Shown in pieces: positions 4,928 to 5,151 of a stretch of 5,151 nt of DNA (the first letter of the stretch is position 1; the number at the start of each line of letters is the position of its first letter). The DNA lies in contig JABIVN010000154.1 in NCBI GenBank assembly GCA_018667205.1, forward strand, positions 1-5,151. The letters run 5' to 3'. The notes beneath the pieces were generated by a model that saw only the letters and a list, made by a program, of their open reading frames with translations, was not told the origin of the DNA and did no database searches. The stretch is from Gammaproteobacteria bacterium (GTDB lineage: Bacteria > Pseudomonadota > Gammaproteobacteria > Pseudomonadales > Azotimanducaceae). The position numbers and the translations under genes are program-made.

Positions 4928-5151
4928 GTGCCGACTGCAATCACGTCCATCGAAGACATTGTTTCACAGATTAAGGATCCGCCGGATATAAGCCTGGATT
5001 GCTCTGTGGTCGATAAGGGCATCGACAACTATCATGTGGATGTGGAGGTTTCCCCAGCGTTTATGCGGCGAGTAAGGGAAGCCGTGCAACAAAACTTGAA
5101 ACTGTTGGTGTCTGGTAAGCCTTTGATTTCAGGCAATGCTGAAATAATGCA
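4928..5151 (+). CDS. Unidentified protein, N-terminal part, runs off the window
   Basis: An open frame starts at GTG 4928 and continues to the window edge, giving 74 complete residues. It begins MPTAITSIEDIVSQIKDPPD and I do not recognise the family. The visible part is soluble and acidic to neutral, with no signal peptide, membrane segment or cysteine cluster (one Cys, residue 25). Residues 7-16 look like a short amphipathic helix. Residues 34-42 alternate like a beta strand, and 43-60 (SPAFMRRVREAVQQNLKL) look like a charged helix. It is supported as a real gene by the well-placed AAAGGGG, an in-frame upstream stop, and codon use similar to the neighbours. Function must be read from the missing remainder. 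It is divergent from the acetyltransferase across the repeat-rich spacer. Confidence 0.75.
   Translation, partial: MPTAITSIEDIVSQIKDPPDISLDCSVVDKGIDNYHVDVEVSPAFMRRVREAVQQNLKLLVSGKPLISGNAEIM

Noticed and set aside
4752..4940. Leftward 62-codon open frame overlapping the previous one by 3 nt (positions 4752-4755)
   Set aside because: The overlap looks like translational coupling, but neither frame has coding character and this one runs into the well-supported start of the plus-strand gene at 4928.

Overview
The window looks like chromosomal DNA from a proteobacterium, most plausibly a gammaproteobacterium of the free-living marine or aquatic kind. This is an inference from the protein families present (a beta-oxidation-type crotonase, a class-3-like aldehyde dehydrogenase, a RimJ/RimL-like acetyltransferase), the moderate GC content, the clear Shine-Dalgarno sites and the use of ATG, GTG and TTG starts. 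I cannot name a genus. There are no transposases, phage genes, tRNAs, rRNAs or CRISPR arrays.

Layout, left to right. Positions 1-232 are non-coding and hold a four-copy 16-bp tandem repeat and a plausible sigma-70-like promoter. Positions 233-1872 hold a two-gene plus-strand operon: an alpha/beta-hydrolase (233-1012), then, after 38 bp, an enoyl-CoA hydratase/isomerase (crotonase) family protein (1051-1872). The two genes have nearly identical 18-nt ribosome-binding leaders. Positions 1873-2114 are a convergent spacer with a nested GC-rich fold and a perfect 10-bp hairpin. An aldehyde dehydrogenase of the coniferyl-aldehyde/fatty-aldehyde (class-3-like) type runs leftward at 2115-3524. Upstream of it, in the same direction, is a GNAT acetyltransferase with a TTG start (3656-4216). 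Positions 4217-4927 are a 711-bp divergent spacer packed with unrelated short tandem duplications (13 bp x 7-8, 16 bp x 2, 12 bp x 3, 14 bp x 2). It also holds a possible extended -10 promoter and a terminator-like hairpin with a T-run. A plus-strand gene of unknown function starts at GTG 4928 and leaves the window.

Together, the hydrolase, crotonase and aldehyde dehydrogenase fit an ordinary catabolic neighbourhood: ester or amide cleavage, acyl-CoA double-bond chemistry, and aldehyde to acid oxidation. The substrates cannot be read from sequence, and the dehydrogenase is not in the same operon as the other two. The acetyltransferase appears functionally separate.

I did not find a clear new multi-gene system. 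The most unusual features are the dense, mutually unrelated 12-16-bp tandem duplications confined to intergenic DNA, the crotonase that lacks both standard hydratase glutamates and carries a Gly/Ser-rich insertion, and the possible short leader or small RNA in the divergent spacer.
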